Shown piece by piece: positions 1 to 5,012 of a DNA stretch of 5,012 bases (position 1 is its first letter; each line of letters opens with the position of its first letter). Source of the stretch: SLQH01 sp964612995 (GTDB taxonomy: Bacteria > Planctomycetota > UBA11346); the NCBI GenBank assembly GCA_964612995.1, contig CAZTGE010000219.1, forward strand, positions 1 to 5,012, in the 5' to 3' direction. The notes beneath the pieces are model-generated. The model was not told the origin of the DNA, did no database searches, and saw only the letters and a list, made by a program, of their open reading frames with translations. The position numbers and the translations under genes are program-made.

Positions 1-35
1 ACTTGCGGGCAGCGACCCGCGGGCGGCGTAGGGCC

Positions 36-2567
36 TCAGGCGCCAGCGCAGCCGGCGGCGGGGTCGCGGGAGAAATCCTGGTAGGTGTAGATCTCGTGGG
101 CGTGGGGGGCGATGCAGCGGGCGTGGAGGTCGCGGTATTCCTCGGGAGTGGGGAGGCGGCCGGTGATGGCGACGGCGGCGGCGAGTTCGGCCGAGCCGAG
201 GTAGACGTTGGCGCCGCGGCCCATGCGGTTGTTGAAATTACGGGTACTGGTGGAGAAGACCGTGCCTTCGGGCTGGACCCGGGCCTGATTGCCCATGCAC
301 AGCGAGCACCCGGGGATCTCGACGCGGCAGCCCTTGGCGCCGAAGATGTTGTAGGTGCCTTCGGAGCGCAGGCGCTCGGCGTCCATGCGGGTCGGCGGGC
401 AGACCCAGGTACGGGTTGCGGTATATTCTGCGCCGCCGTGCTCGAACACCCGGGCCAGGGCGCGGAAATGGCCGATGTTGACCATGCAGGAGCCGACGAA
501 GACCTCGTCGACCGGGGTGCCCGCGACCTCGCTGAGCGTGGCGACGGCGTCCGGATCGTTGGGGCAGCAGACCACCGGTTCGGTGATGGTGGCCAGATCA
601 ATCTCGAATACCCGGGCGTACTGCGCATCGGGATCACGGCGCAGGAGCTGTGGCGCGGCCAGCCACGCGCGCATGGCATCGGCGCGGCAACGCAGGGCAT
701 CGGCGTCCTGATAGCCGTCGGCGATCATCCCCTCGAGCAGCGCGACGTTCGAGCGGAGGAAGTCGGCGACCTGTCCCTCGGCGAGGTTGAAGGTGGCGGC
801 CGCCGCGCTGCGCTCGGCCGAGGCGTCGGTGAATTCGTAGGCCTGTTCCACGGTCAGATGCTCGAGGCCCTCGATCTCGAGGATGCGCCCGGCGAAGACG
901 TTGCGCCCGTCGCCGAGCTCGCCCGCACGGCGCGCGACCAGCGGGATGGCGTTGACCAGGTCGCGCAGGGTGATGCCCGGCTGCGCTTCGCCGGTGAAGC
1001 GGACCAGAACCGATTCGGGCATGTCCAAGGGCATGAAACCGAGGGCGGCGGCGAAGGCGACCAGGCCGGAGCCGGCGGGGAAGCTGATGCCGAGCGGGAA
1101 GCGGGTGTGCGAATCGCCGCCGGTGCCCACGCCGTCGGGAATGATCATCCGGTTGAGCCAGGAGTGGATCACGCCGTCGCCGGGGCGCAGGGCCACGCCG
1201 CCGCGCTCGGTGATGAATTCCGGCAGCCAGCCATGCATGGCCACGTCGACCGGCTTGGGGTAGGCGGCGGTGTGGCAGAAGCTCTGCATCACCAGGTCGG
1301 CGTTGAAGCGCAGGCAGGCGAGCTCCTTCATCTCGTCGGCGGTCATCGGACCGGTGGTGTCCTGGCTGCCGACGGTGTGCATCTTCGGCTCGCAGCTCTC
1401 GCCAGCGCGGACCCCCTCCTTGCCGCAGGCGCGGCCGACCAGCTTCTGGGCCAGGGTGTAGCCGGCGTCGCTCGCAGGCGGCTCCGGCGGGACGGCGAAC
1501 AGCTCGCTCGGCGGCAGGCCGAGCGCGGCGCGAGCCTTGGCGGTGAGCGAGCGGCCGATGATCAGCGGCACCCGGCCGCCGGCGCGCAGTTCGTCGGTGA
1601 GGGTGTTGGGGCTGAGCGCGAAGGTGGAGACCACCGCGCCGTCGTGGCGGACCTCGCCCGCGACGAGGTCGACCTCGATCTCGTCGCCGGTGTTCAACCG
1701 GTCGACGTCGAGCTGGATCGGCAGGCCACCGGCGTCGCGCATGGTGTTGAGGAAGATCGGGGCGATGATCCCGGCGAGCAACACGCCGCCGCGGCGCTTG
1801 TTGGGCACATGGGGGATGTCGTCGCCGATCCACCACAGCAGCGAGTTGGTCGCGCTCTTGCGCGAGGAACCGGTGCCGTAGACGTCGCCGACCATGATCA
1901 CCCGCCGGCCCGCGTCGCGCGCGCGCTGCAGCGCGGGCACGCAGTCCGGGTCGCGGCTCTCGTACATCGCGGTCGCGTGCAGCGGGATGTCCGGTCGGGT
2001 CGGCGCGTGGGTCGCCGGCGAGAGGTCATCGGTATTGGTCTCGCCCGGGACTTTGTAGACGGTGCCGGCGATCACCTCGCTCAGCGGCGGCAGATCGGTG
2101 AACCAGGTCGCATCGGCCCAGGCCTGGAGGACCCGGGTGGCGGGCCCGTGGCCGGCGGCGGCTTTGACGGCGACGGTGTCGAAATCATCGAATATCATGG
2201 TCAGCCCGGCGAGGGCGGCCGCGGCGGCGTCTGCGAGATCGGTGTCGAGAGCGGCGACCAGGTGGGCCACGTTGTAGCCGCCGAGCATGGTGCCGAGCAG
2301 GCGCACGGCCTCGGCGCGATCGACCACCGGGCTGCTGACGCGGCCGGCGGCGACGGCACCGAGCCAGTCGGCCTTGACCCTGGCCGCGGGGTCCACGCCG
2401 GGCGCGACCCGTTCGGCGAGCATGGATTGCAACGCGTCGGCCTGATCCGCGGGCGGGTTCTCGAGCGACACGCAGAGTTCGCCAGTCTGCTCGGCGCTGA
2501 GCGGCAGGGGCGGGATCCCCATCGCAGCACGTTCGTCGGCGTGGGCGCGGTAGGCATCGAGCGACAT
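36..2567 (-). CDS. acnB: Aconitate hydratase B (bifunctional aconitase / 2-methylisocitrate dehydratase)
   Basis: Cytoplasmic [4Fe-4S] enzyme that interconverts citrate and isocitrate through cis-aconitate in the TCA cycle; AcnB enzymes also hydrate 2-methyl-cis-aconitate in the methylcitrate cycle. The 843-residue product follows the AcnB domain order. An N-terminal HEAT-like helical domain (about 1-160, with LGTMLGGYNV at 91-100) comes first. The swivel domain follows (about 165-345), with GETNTDDLSP at 175-184, GTGSSRKSATNSLLWW at 231-246 and IPHVPNKR at 251-258. The catalytic domains carry SQDTTGPMT (401-409), QSFCHTAAYPKPVD (428-441) and GTGGDSHTRFP (481-491). Cluster cysteines are C694 (VGSC) and C754/C757 (IPGCSLCMGNQ). 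The N-terminal HEAT-then-swivel order separates it from AcnA. It is slightly shorter than E. coli AcnB (865 residues as I recall), mainly in the loop before MVGDVYGTGSS and at the C-terminus. The ATG is supported by GGAGA 5 bases upstream. It is divergent from the kinase gene and appears intact. Confidence 0.97.
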   Translation of the reverse strand: MSLDAYRAHADERAAMGIPPLPLSAEQTGELCVSLENPPADQADALQSMLAERVAPGVDPAARVKADWLGAVAAGRVSSPVVDRAEAVRLLGTMLGGYNVAHLVAALDTDLADAAAAALAGLTMIFDDFDTVAVKAAAGHGPATRVLQAWADATWFTDLPPLSEVIAGTVYKVPGETNTDDLSPATHAPTRPDIPLHATAMYESRDPDCVPALQRARDAGRRVIMVGDVYGTGSSRKSATNSLLWWIGDDIPHVPNKRRGGVLLAGIIAPIFLNTMRDAGGLPIQLDVDRLNTGDEIEVDLVAGEVRHDGAVVSTFALSPNTLTDELRAGGRVPLIIGRSLTAKARAALGLPPSELFAVPPEPPASDAGYTLAQKLVGRACGKEGVRAGESCEPKMHTVGSQDTTGPMTADEMKELACLRFNADLVMQSFCHTAAYPKPVDVAMHGWLPEFITERGGVALRPGDGVIHSWLNRMIIPDGVGTGGDSHTRFPLGISFPAGSGLVAFAAALGFMPLDMPESVLVRFTGEAQPGITLRDLVNAIPLVARRAGELGDGRNVFAGRILEIEGLEHLTVEQAYEFTDASAERSAAAATFNLAEGQVADFLRSNVALLEGMIADGYQDADALRCRADAMRAWLAAPQLLRRDPDAQYARVFEIDLATITEPVVCCPNDPDAVATLSEVAGTPVDEVFVGSCMVNIGHFRALARVFEHGGAEYTATRTWVCPPTRMDAERLRSEGTYNIFGAKGCRVEIPGCSLCMGNQARVQPEGTVFSTSTRNFNNRMGRGANVYLGSAELAAAVAITGRLPTPEEYRDLHARCIAPHAHEIYTYQDFSRDPAAGCAGA

Positions 2568-2572
2568 GACGG

Positions 2573-2577
2573 TCTCC
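2573..2577 (-). promoter_or_regulatory. Shine-Dalgarno site of acnB
   Basis: On the minus strand GGAGA sits 5 bases before the acnB ATG (CGGAGACCGTC-ATG). It supports the chosen start and contrasts with the three central genes of the window, which lack a clear Shine-Dalgarno. Confidence 0.75.
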
Positions 2578-2642
2578 GATCGGGTGTGGGTTGCAGGGTG
2601 CCGTCGAGCGGGGGTGACTCAAGCGATGAGCACCGGCCGAGA

Positions 2643-2807
2643 GCAGGGCGACTCAAAGCTCGCACATGAGGGCCATGCCTCGCCTCCACCTGCGTCACTA
2701 CGACCCAAGCACCAAAGAGAGCCGGGCGGTTTGACGCAGGTGGAGGCGACGCAAGGCATGCCGACCTGGTGATCGGCGCTCCCGGGGCGAGCTTTGAGCG
2801 GCCCTGC
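2643..2807. repeat. Nested inverted-repeat element, outer arms
   Basis: The outer arms are 2643-2663 (GCAGGGCGACTCAAAGCTCGC) and 2787-2807. By hand the right arm's reverse complement matches the left at 19 of 21 positions, including 12 consecutive bases (CTCAAAGCTCGC). They enclose a second, perfect inverted repeat (2680-2749). The stretches between inner and outer arms differ in length (16 bases left, 37 right), but both contain CATGCC (2674-2679 and 2757-2762). The layout resembles a REP/BIME-like or MITE-like intergenic element, or two head-to-head copies of a repeat unit. No transposase is present. What it does, and whether it recurs in the genome, cannot be told from here. Confidence 0.8.
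2680..2749. repeat. Perfect 18-bp inverted repeat (inner hairpin)
   Basis: TCGCCTCCACCTGCGTCA at 2680-2697 is the exact reverse complement of 2732-2749. The arms enclose a 34-base spacer (2698-2731) that includes an A-rich piece, ACCAAAGAGAG. An RNA from either strand could form an 18-bp GC-rich stem. No T-tract follows on either side, so it is not a standard intrinsic terminator, and a terminator would be unexpected between two divergent starts. It could be a structured leader of acnB, a protein-binding palindrome, or the core of a repetitive element. Confidence 0.85.
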
Positions 2808-2865
2808 GGCCGAGAGCAGGGCGAGAGCGACTGGCGCACCCTCTGGCGGCACACCGCCGCCGGCC

Positions 2866-2894
2866 CTGGCACTGCCATCCCCGCGTTCCAGAAT
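2866..2894 (+). promoter_or_regulatory. Candidate sigma70-like promoter for a leaderless kinase mRNA
   Basis: CTGGCA (2866-2871, 4 of 6 to TTGACA) is separated by 17 bases from CAGAAT (2889-2894, 4 of 6 to TATAAT). The -10-like box ends 6 bases before the kinase ATG, so transcription would start at about the A of the ATG. Both boxes are weak. Support comes mainly from the exact spacing, the absence of a Shine-Dalgarno, and a similar layout at two other genes in the window. Confidence 0.3.
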
Positions 2895-2900
2895 GGGGCT

Positions 2901-3794
2901 ATGTCCGTGACCGAAGGCGAGATCATCGGTGGCTGCGAAATCGGCCGGCTGCTCGGTAGCGGCGGCCTGGGCAGCGTGTTCAAGGCGCTGCATCGGCAGA
3001 GCGGGCGTACGGTGGCGCTGAAGGTACTCGCCGCGCACATGGCCGCGAAGCCGGGGGTGGTGGAACGCTTCGAACGCGAGGCGCGACTGTGCTTCCAGCT
3101 CGACCACCCCCACCTGATCGCGGTGCACACCTGGGGCGAGGATGATGGGCGCCACTACATGGCGATGGAGTACGTCGCCGGGTCGACACTGGAAGCGCTC
3201 TCGCGCCGCCGTGACCGACTGACCTGGCCGATGGCCGCGAGCATCGTCGCCGATGTCGCCAGCGGTCTGGAGCACGTCCACCGGCTCGACATCGTCCACC
3301 GCGACATCAAGCCGGCCAACATGCTCGTCGGCCGCGGTGGCCGGGCCAAGCTCGCCGACCTCGGTCTGGCTCGCGACCCGCAGGACGGCCTGGGGCTGGC
3401 CCGGCGACTGACCACGGAGGGCGCCGCGATCGGGTCGCCGGCCTACATGGCGCCTGAGCAGATCAACGACACTGCCTCGGTCGATGCCGCAGCCGACGTC
3501 TACGGCCTGGGCGCCAGCCTCTACCAGGGGATCGTCGGCCGGCCTCCGCTGATCGGCGATTCGCCCTTGGACACCTGCCGCCGGGTTCTGCGCGACAGAC
3601 CGGAACCGGTCGCCAACTTCCATGCCGACGTGCCCGAGGCGCTCAGCCAGCTGATCGACGCCTGCCTCGACAAGCAGCCCGAACGCCGCCCCGCGAGCGC
3701 GGTGACAGTCAGCGAGCAGCTGCGTGCGCTGATCGGCCTGGCCGGCTACCGGCCGGGAACGCAGCTCGACGTCTCCGGCCAGCCCGGCCCGTAA
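2901..3794 (+). CDS. Soluble Hanks-type serine/threonine protein kinase
   Basis: Predicted to transfer the ATP gamma-phosphate to Ser/Thr of unknown cytoplasmic proteins. The 297-residue product is almost entirely one kinase domain (about 12-278). It has the glycine-rich loop LGSGGLGSV (18-26), VALK with ATP-anchoring K41, alpha-C glutamate E60 in FEREA, catalytic HRDIKPAN (D135, K137, N140), DLG at 153-155 replacing DFG, GSPAYMAPEQ closing the activation segment (178-187), DVYGLG (199-204) and the subdomain XI arginine in ERRP (261-264). All residues needed for catalysis are present. No transmembrane helix, PASTA or other sensor domain is visible, and the C-terminus is a short polar tail. 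The frame is open further upstream to an ATG at 2769, but that extension lies partly in the repeat element and reads as low-complexity sequence. The ATG at 2901, 11 residues before the kinase fold, is preferred. No clear Shine-Dalgarno precedes it. Substrate and partner are unknown. Confidence 0.93.
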   Translation: MSVTEGEIIGGCEIGRLLGSGGLGSVFKALHRQSGRTVALKVLAAHMAAKPGVVERFEREARLCFQLDHPHLIAVHTWGEDDGRHYMAMEYVAGSTLEALSRRRDRLTWPMAASIVADVASGLEHVHRLDIVHRDIKPANMLVGRGGRAKLADLGLARDPQDGLGLARRLTTEGAAIGSPAYMAPEQINDTASVDAAADVYGLGASLYQGIVGRPPLIGDSPLDTCRRVLRDRPEPVANFHADVPEALSQLIDACLDKQPERRPASAVTVSEQLRALIGLAGYRPGTQLDVSGQPGP

Positions 3795-3800
3795 GGCGGG

Positions 3801-4049
3801 TCAATCGCGGGTCATCGTCCGACGCGAACCGCCGCAATGGGGGCAATCGGTGGACTCACGGTCCGGCATCGGGCGACCGCAGTTGTCGCAGCTGCGGCAG
3901 CTCAGGCACAGCGGGGCCATGAACAACAGCGCCACCAGCCCGATGCCGATCCAGGCCGGATTGCGGGTCACGACCGCGGCGATCACGCTGCCAATCAGTG
4001 CCAGCCCGCCGAGAATCGGAAGAATACTGCAGCGTTTTCCATCACCCAT
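3801..4049 (-). CDS. Small two-helix membrane protein with C-terminal zinc ribbon
   Basis: I do not recognise a named family. The 82-residue product has two hydrophobic stretches (about 8-27 and 32-49) separated by a short TRNP turn, so it should be a helical hairpin in the inner membrane. A cysteine-rich tail follows. C48, C51, C54 and C57 are spaced every third residue, then come C69 and C72. CDNC (54-57) and CPHC (69-72), 11 residues apart, form a typical zinc-ribbon pair, probably cytoplasmic. C48/C51 at the membrane boundary could be a second metal or redox site. The gene converges on the kinase gene with 6 bases between the stop codons, so the two transcripts must meet or overlap. The start lacks a strong Shine-Dalgarno (GTAGGCT directly abuts the ATG). 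Coding is supported by the coherent helix-helix-ribbon layout. Function is unknown. Confidence 0.82.
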   Translation of the reverse strand: MGDGKRCSILPILGGLALIGSVIAAVVTRNPAWIGIGLVALLFMAPLCLSCRSCDNCGRPMPDRESTDCPHCGGSRRTMTRD

Positions 4050-4058
4050 AGCCTACTG

Positions 4059-4087
4059 ATCCTACACACCGGCGCAGATGGCGCAAA
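4059..4087 (-). promoter_or_regulatory. Candidate promoter for the zinc-ribbon membrane protein gene
   Basis: On the minus strand TTTGCG (4087-4082, 3 of 6 to TTGACA) is followed after 17 bases by TAGGAT (4064-4059, 4 of 6 to TATAAT). The -10-like box ends 9 bases before the ATG, predicting a leader of only a few bases. It is weak alone. The same TTTGCG-N17 spacing precedes the lipoprotein gene. Confidence 0.28.
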
Positions 4088-4095
4088 CGCAGAGG

Positions 4096-4590
4096 CTATC
4101 GGGTGGACGCTGGCGCCAAACGGACGGGAACGGCCATGATCACGGTTCCACCTCGCTCGGGCGGGATGCCGGGCCAGACGCCGTGGCGTTCAACGATGTC
4201 GTAATAGCGCACAAGCTCGCGCTGTTCCGCCGGCCCGAGTGCGAGTAGCGCGAGCTCGAAACCAGCACCGGGCGCCACGCCGCCTTCGTGGATGCGGGTG
4301 CTCCAGGCCCCCGTGGCATCGGGCTCGATTGGATCGCTCTTCGGCCACATGCGCCCGTCGCGCCTGACGAACACCCGATAGGTGGTGTCAGCCGCCGGCT
4401 CGAGCCCGACGACCTTCACATCGATGTATCGCCCGACCTCGGCGTGCGCCTGCGGGCTGACGATGCGCCCGGGCTGTCCGTGCGCGCCGATCTGCACCTG
4501 GGGCCTGAGTGACGGCTCCGCCACCTCACGGGGCTGCTGCGGGCCACAGGCAGCGATCAGGACCAGGCAAGCGGCAAGGAGCGGACGCAT
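4096..4590 (-). CDS. Small lipoprotein with an Ig-like beta-sandwich module
   Basis: No named family is recognised. The 164-residue product starts with a short lipoprotein signal peptide: M-R-P, a hydrophobic core, then lipobox IAAC with C15 as the lipidated cysteine. Gly at +2 is compatible with outer-membrane sorting. A proline/glutamine-rich linker (about 16-40) precedes a compact region (about 42-160) that looks beta-rich: RIVSPQAHAEV (42-52), DVKVVGL (57-63), YRVFVRRDGRMWP (71-83), TGAWSTRI (93-100), FELALLAL (111-118), GIPP (141-144) and VPVRLA (154-159). From memory, this order (SP...V.G, strand with a W-P motif, G.W, F-E-aliphatic strand, final V-aliphatic-R strand) recurs as an accessory Ig-like module in bacterial extracellular and signalling proteins; that is an inference. 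It lies 45 bases downstream of ilvD and 46 bases upstream of the next gene on the same strand. The ATG is chosen because the signal peptide begins there; no strong Shine-Dalgarno is present. Confidence 0.82.
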   Translation of the reverse strand: MRPLLAACLVLIAACGPQQPREVAEPSLRPQVQIGAHGQPGRIVSPQAHAEVGRYIDVKVVGLEPAADTTYRVFVRRDGRMWPKSDPIEPDATGAWSTRIHEGGVAPGAGFELALLALGPAEQRELVRYYDIVERHGVWPGIPPERGGTVIMAVPVRLAPASTR

Positions 4591-4597
4591 GCGCGAA

Positions 4598-4626
4598 ATT
4601 ATCGTCGCCAGATCCGGAGACGCAAA
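4598..4626 (-). promoter_or_regulatory. Candidate promoter for the lipoprotein gene
   Basis: On the minus strand TTTGCG (4626-4621) is followed after 17 bases by GATAAT (4603-4598, 5 of 6 to TATAAT). The -10-like box ends 7 bases before the ATG, so transcription would begin at or next to the start codon. It is the strongest -10 match in the window and lies in the 57-base gap after the ilvD stop, so the lipoprotein may be expressed separately from ilvD. Confidence 0.38.
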
Positions 4627-4647
4627 CGCTCTGCTTGCGCCGGGGCC

Positions 4648-5012
4648 TCAGGCCTCTTCGGGCAGCCGCAAGACACCCCCGATGTCGGCCGAACAGGCGA
4701 AGGCGCGGTAGCGGCGCAGCCACACCCCTGGCGGCTCCTTGACCACCGGAGCCCAGTCCGCGCGGCGGGTCGCGAGCTCGGCGCTGTCTACCAGCAGCTC
4801 GATCGAGCGCTGGGCGACGTCGTACCGGATGCGATCGCCATCGCGCACCAGCGCGATGGTCCCGCCCGCGGCGGCCTCGGGCGAGACGTGGCCGATCGAG
4901 GCGCCGGAGGTCCCGCCGGAGAAACGCCCGTCGGTGATCAGCGCGACCTTGCCGCCGAGACCGGCGCCCTTGATGTAGCTGGTGGGAGCGAGCATTTCCT
5001 GCATGCCAGGAC
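4648..5012 (-). CDS. ilvD: Dihydroxy-acid dehydratase, C-terminal part (cut by window edge)
   Basis: IlvD is a cytoplasmic Fe-S enzyme that dehydrates 2,3-dihydroxy-isovalerate and 2,3-dihydroxy-3-methylvalerate to the 2-oxo acids that precede valine, leucine and isoleucine. Only about 121 C-terminal residues are in the window; the frame runs past the right edge, where the codons upstream of the first ATG read Gly and Pro (PGMQEML). The diagnostic block is intact: PGMQEMLAPTS, then LITDGRFSGGTSG and IGHVSPEAAAGG. The serine of RFSGG (codon 4920-4918) is the proposed catalytic base in this family. VRDGD and the C-terminal RYRAFACSADIGGVL also fit. The ATG at 5004 is an internal methionine, not the start. 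The related sugar-acid dehydratases (Edd, xylonate/arabinonate) are less likely because the GRFSGGTSG-x-SIGHVSPEAA-type block and the C-terminal SAD-x-GGVL are IlvD-like. The stop is TGA at 4650-4648. Confidence 0.95.
   Translation of the reverse strand, partial: PGMQEMLAPTSYIKGAGLGGKVALITDGRFSGGTSGASIGHVSPEAAAGGTIALVRDGDRIRYDVAQRSIELLVDSAELATRRADWAPVVKEPPGVWLRRYRAFACSADIGGVLRLPEEA

Larger units (their letters stand above)
2635..2824. repeat. 17-bp direct repeat bracketing the inverted-repeat element
   Basis: GGCCGAGAGCAGGGCGA occurs identically at 2635-2651 and 2808-2824. The left copy overlaps the outer inverted-repeat arm by 9 bases, and the right copy begins immediately after the right arm ends. 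It is longer than typical target-site duplications of insertion sequences, so a repeat-unit boundary or a recombination product is more likely. The right copy also lets GCAGGGC (2816-2822) pair with GCCCTGC (2801-2807), forming a local 7-bp hairpin with an 8-base loop. Confidence 0.75.
2568..2900. other. Divergent intergenic region between acnB and the kinase gene
   Basis: These 333 bases separate the divergent acnB and kinase starts. I see no convincing gene here. Open frames crossing it are extensions or shadows of the neighbours. The middle (about 2635-2824) is filled by nested inverted repeats and a direct repeat, described separately. A candidate kinase promoter lies at 2866-2894. I found no convincing -35/-10 pair for acnB. 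A TTGAGT sequence (minus strand, 2621-2616) is the best -35-like hexamer but has no matching -10, so the acnB promoter may lie inside or beyond the repeat. Confidence 0.7.

Noticed and set aside
5..20. GCGGG/CCCGC hairpin downstream of the acnB stop as a terminator
   Set aside because: Only 5 bp of stem and no T-tract on the minus strand; such short GC stems are expected by chance here.
634..1836. 400-codon minus-strand frame inside acnB
   Set aside because: Arginine/proline/alanine-rich frame-shifted reading of acnB, which is conserved and unbroken in its own frame.
3..2669. An 888-codon open frame on the plus strand, antisense to all of acnB
   Set aside because: It is in exact codon register with acnB, so a stop would need TTA, CTA or TCA codons in acnB. 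Those are avoided in this GC-rich genome. The translation is low-complexity (G, A, V, R, D) with no recognisable domain.
2635..2824. CRISPR array, integron attC site or complete insertion sequence
   Set aside because: There are only two direct copies and no regular spacers, no integrase or transposase gene, and no recognised attC core pair. The layout fits a passive repeat or structured element better.
2769..2900. 44-residue N-terminal extension of the kinase from an upstream ATG
   Set aside because: The first half is encoded by the repeat element and shows no domain features. The kinase fold begins about 11 residues after the ATG at 2901, where a possible promoter ends just upstream.
2201..3623. 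Long minus-strand frames (309 and 334 codons) opposite the kinase gene
   Set aside because: They overlap a complete kinase domain with every motif in place and cross the repeat region. The products show no family features and fit GC-rich shadow frames.
3788..3800. CCCG/CGGG stem at the kinase/zinc-ribbon convergent junction as a bidirectional terminator
   Set aside because: The stem is only 4 bp and lacks flanking T/A tracts.

Overview
The window is a strongly GC-rich piece of bacterial chromosome. Codons end mostly in G or C, and an 888-codon antisense frame stays open opposite acnB because TTA, CTA and TCA codons are avoided. An AcnB-type aconitase, an IlvD and a lipobox-bearing lipoprotein point to a Gram-negative host. 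A GC-rich gammaproteobacterium is my best guess, but nothing here fixes the taxon.

Layout, left to right. (1) acnB (36-2567, minus) encodes a complete aconitate hydratase B with all three iron-sulfur cysteines and a good ribosome binding site. (2) A 333-base divergent intergenic region (2568-2900) holds an unusual nested inverted repeat (2643-2807) and a 17-base direct repeat. It looks like a mobile or repetitive intergenic element, or a structured RNA. (3) A compact 297-residue Hanks-type Ser/Thr protein kinase (2901-3794, plus) has no membrane or sensor domain. (4) Converging on it with only 6 bases between the stops is a small membrane protein with a C-terminal zinc ribbon (3801-4049, minus). 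(5) Next comes a small lipoprotein with an Ig-like module (4096-4590, minus). (6) Last is the 3' end of ilvD, dihydroxy-acid dehydratase (4648-5012, minus), cut by the window edge.

acnB (TCA or methylcitrate cycle) and ilvD (branched-chain amino acid synthesis) are housekeeping genes for Fe-S dehydratases. The three genes between them are accessory and poorly characterised. No defence system, CRISPR array, transposase, tRNA or rRNA is visible. The least explained features are the nested repeat at 2635-2824 and a shared start architecture. The three genes without a clear Shine-Dalgarno each have a weak -35/-10-like pair with 17-base spacing, placed so that transcription would start at or within a few bases of the ATG. 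That suggests leaderless mRNAs.
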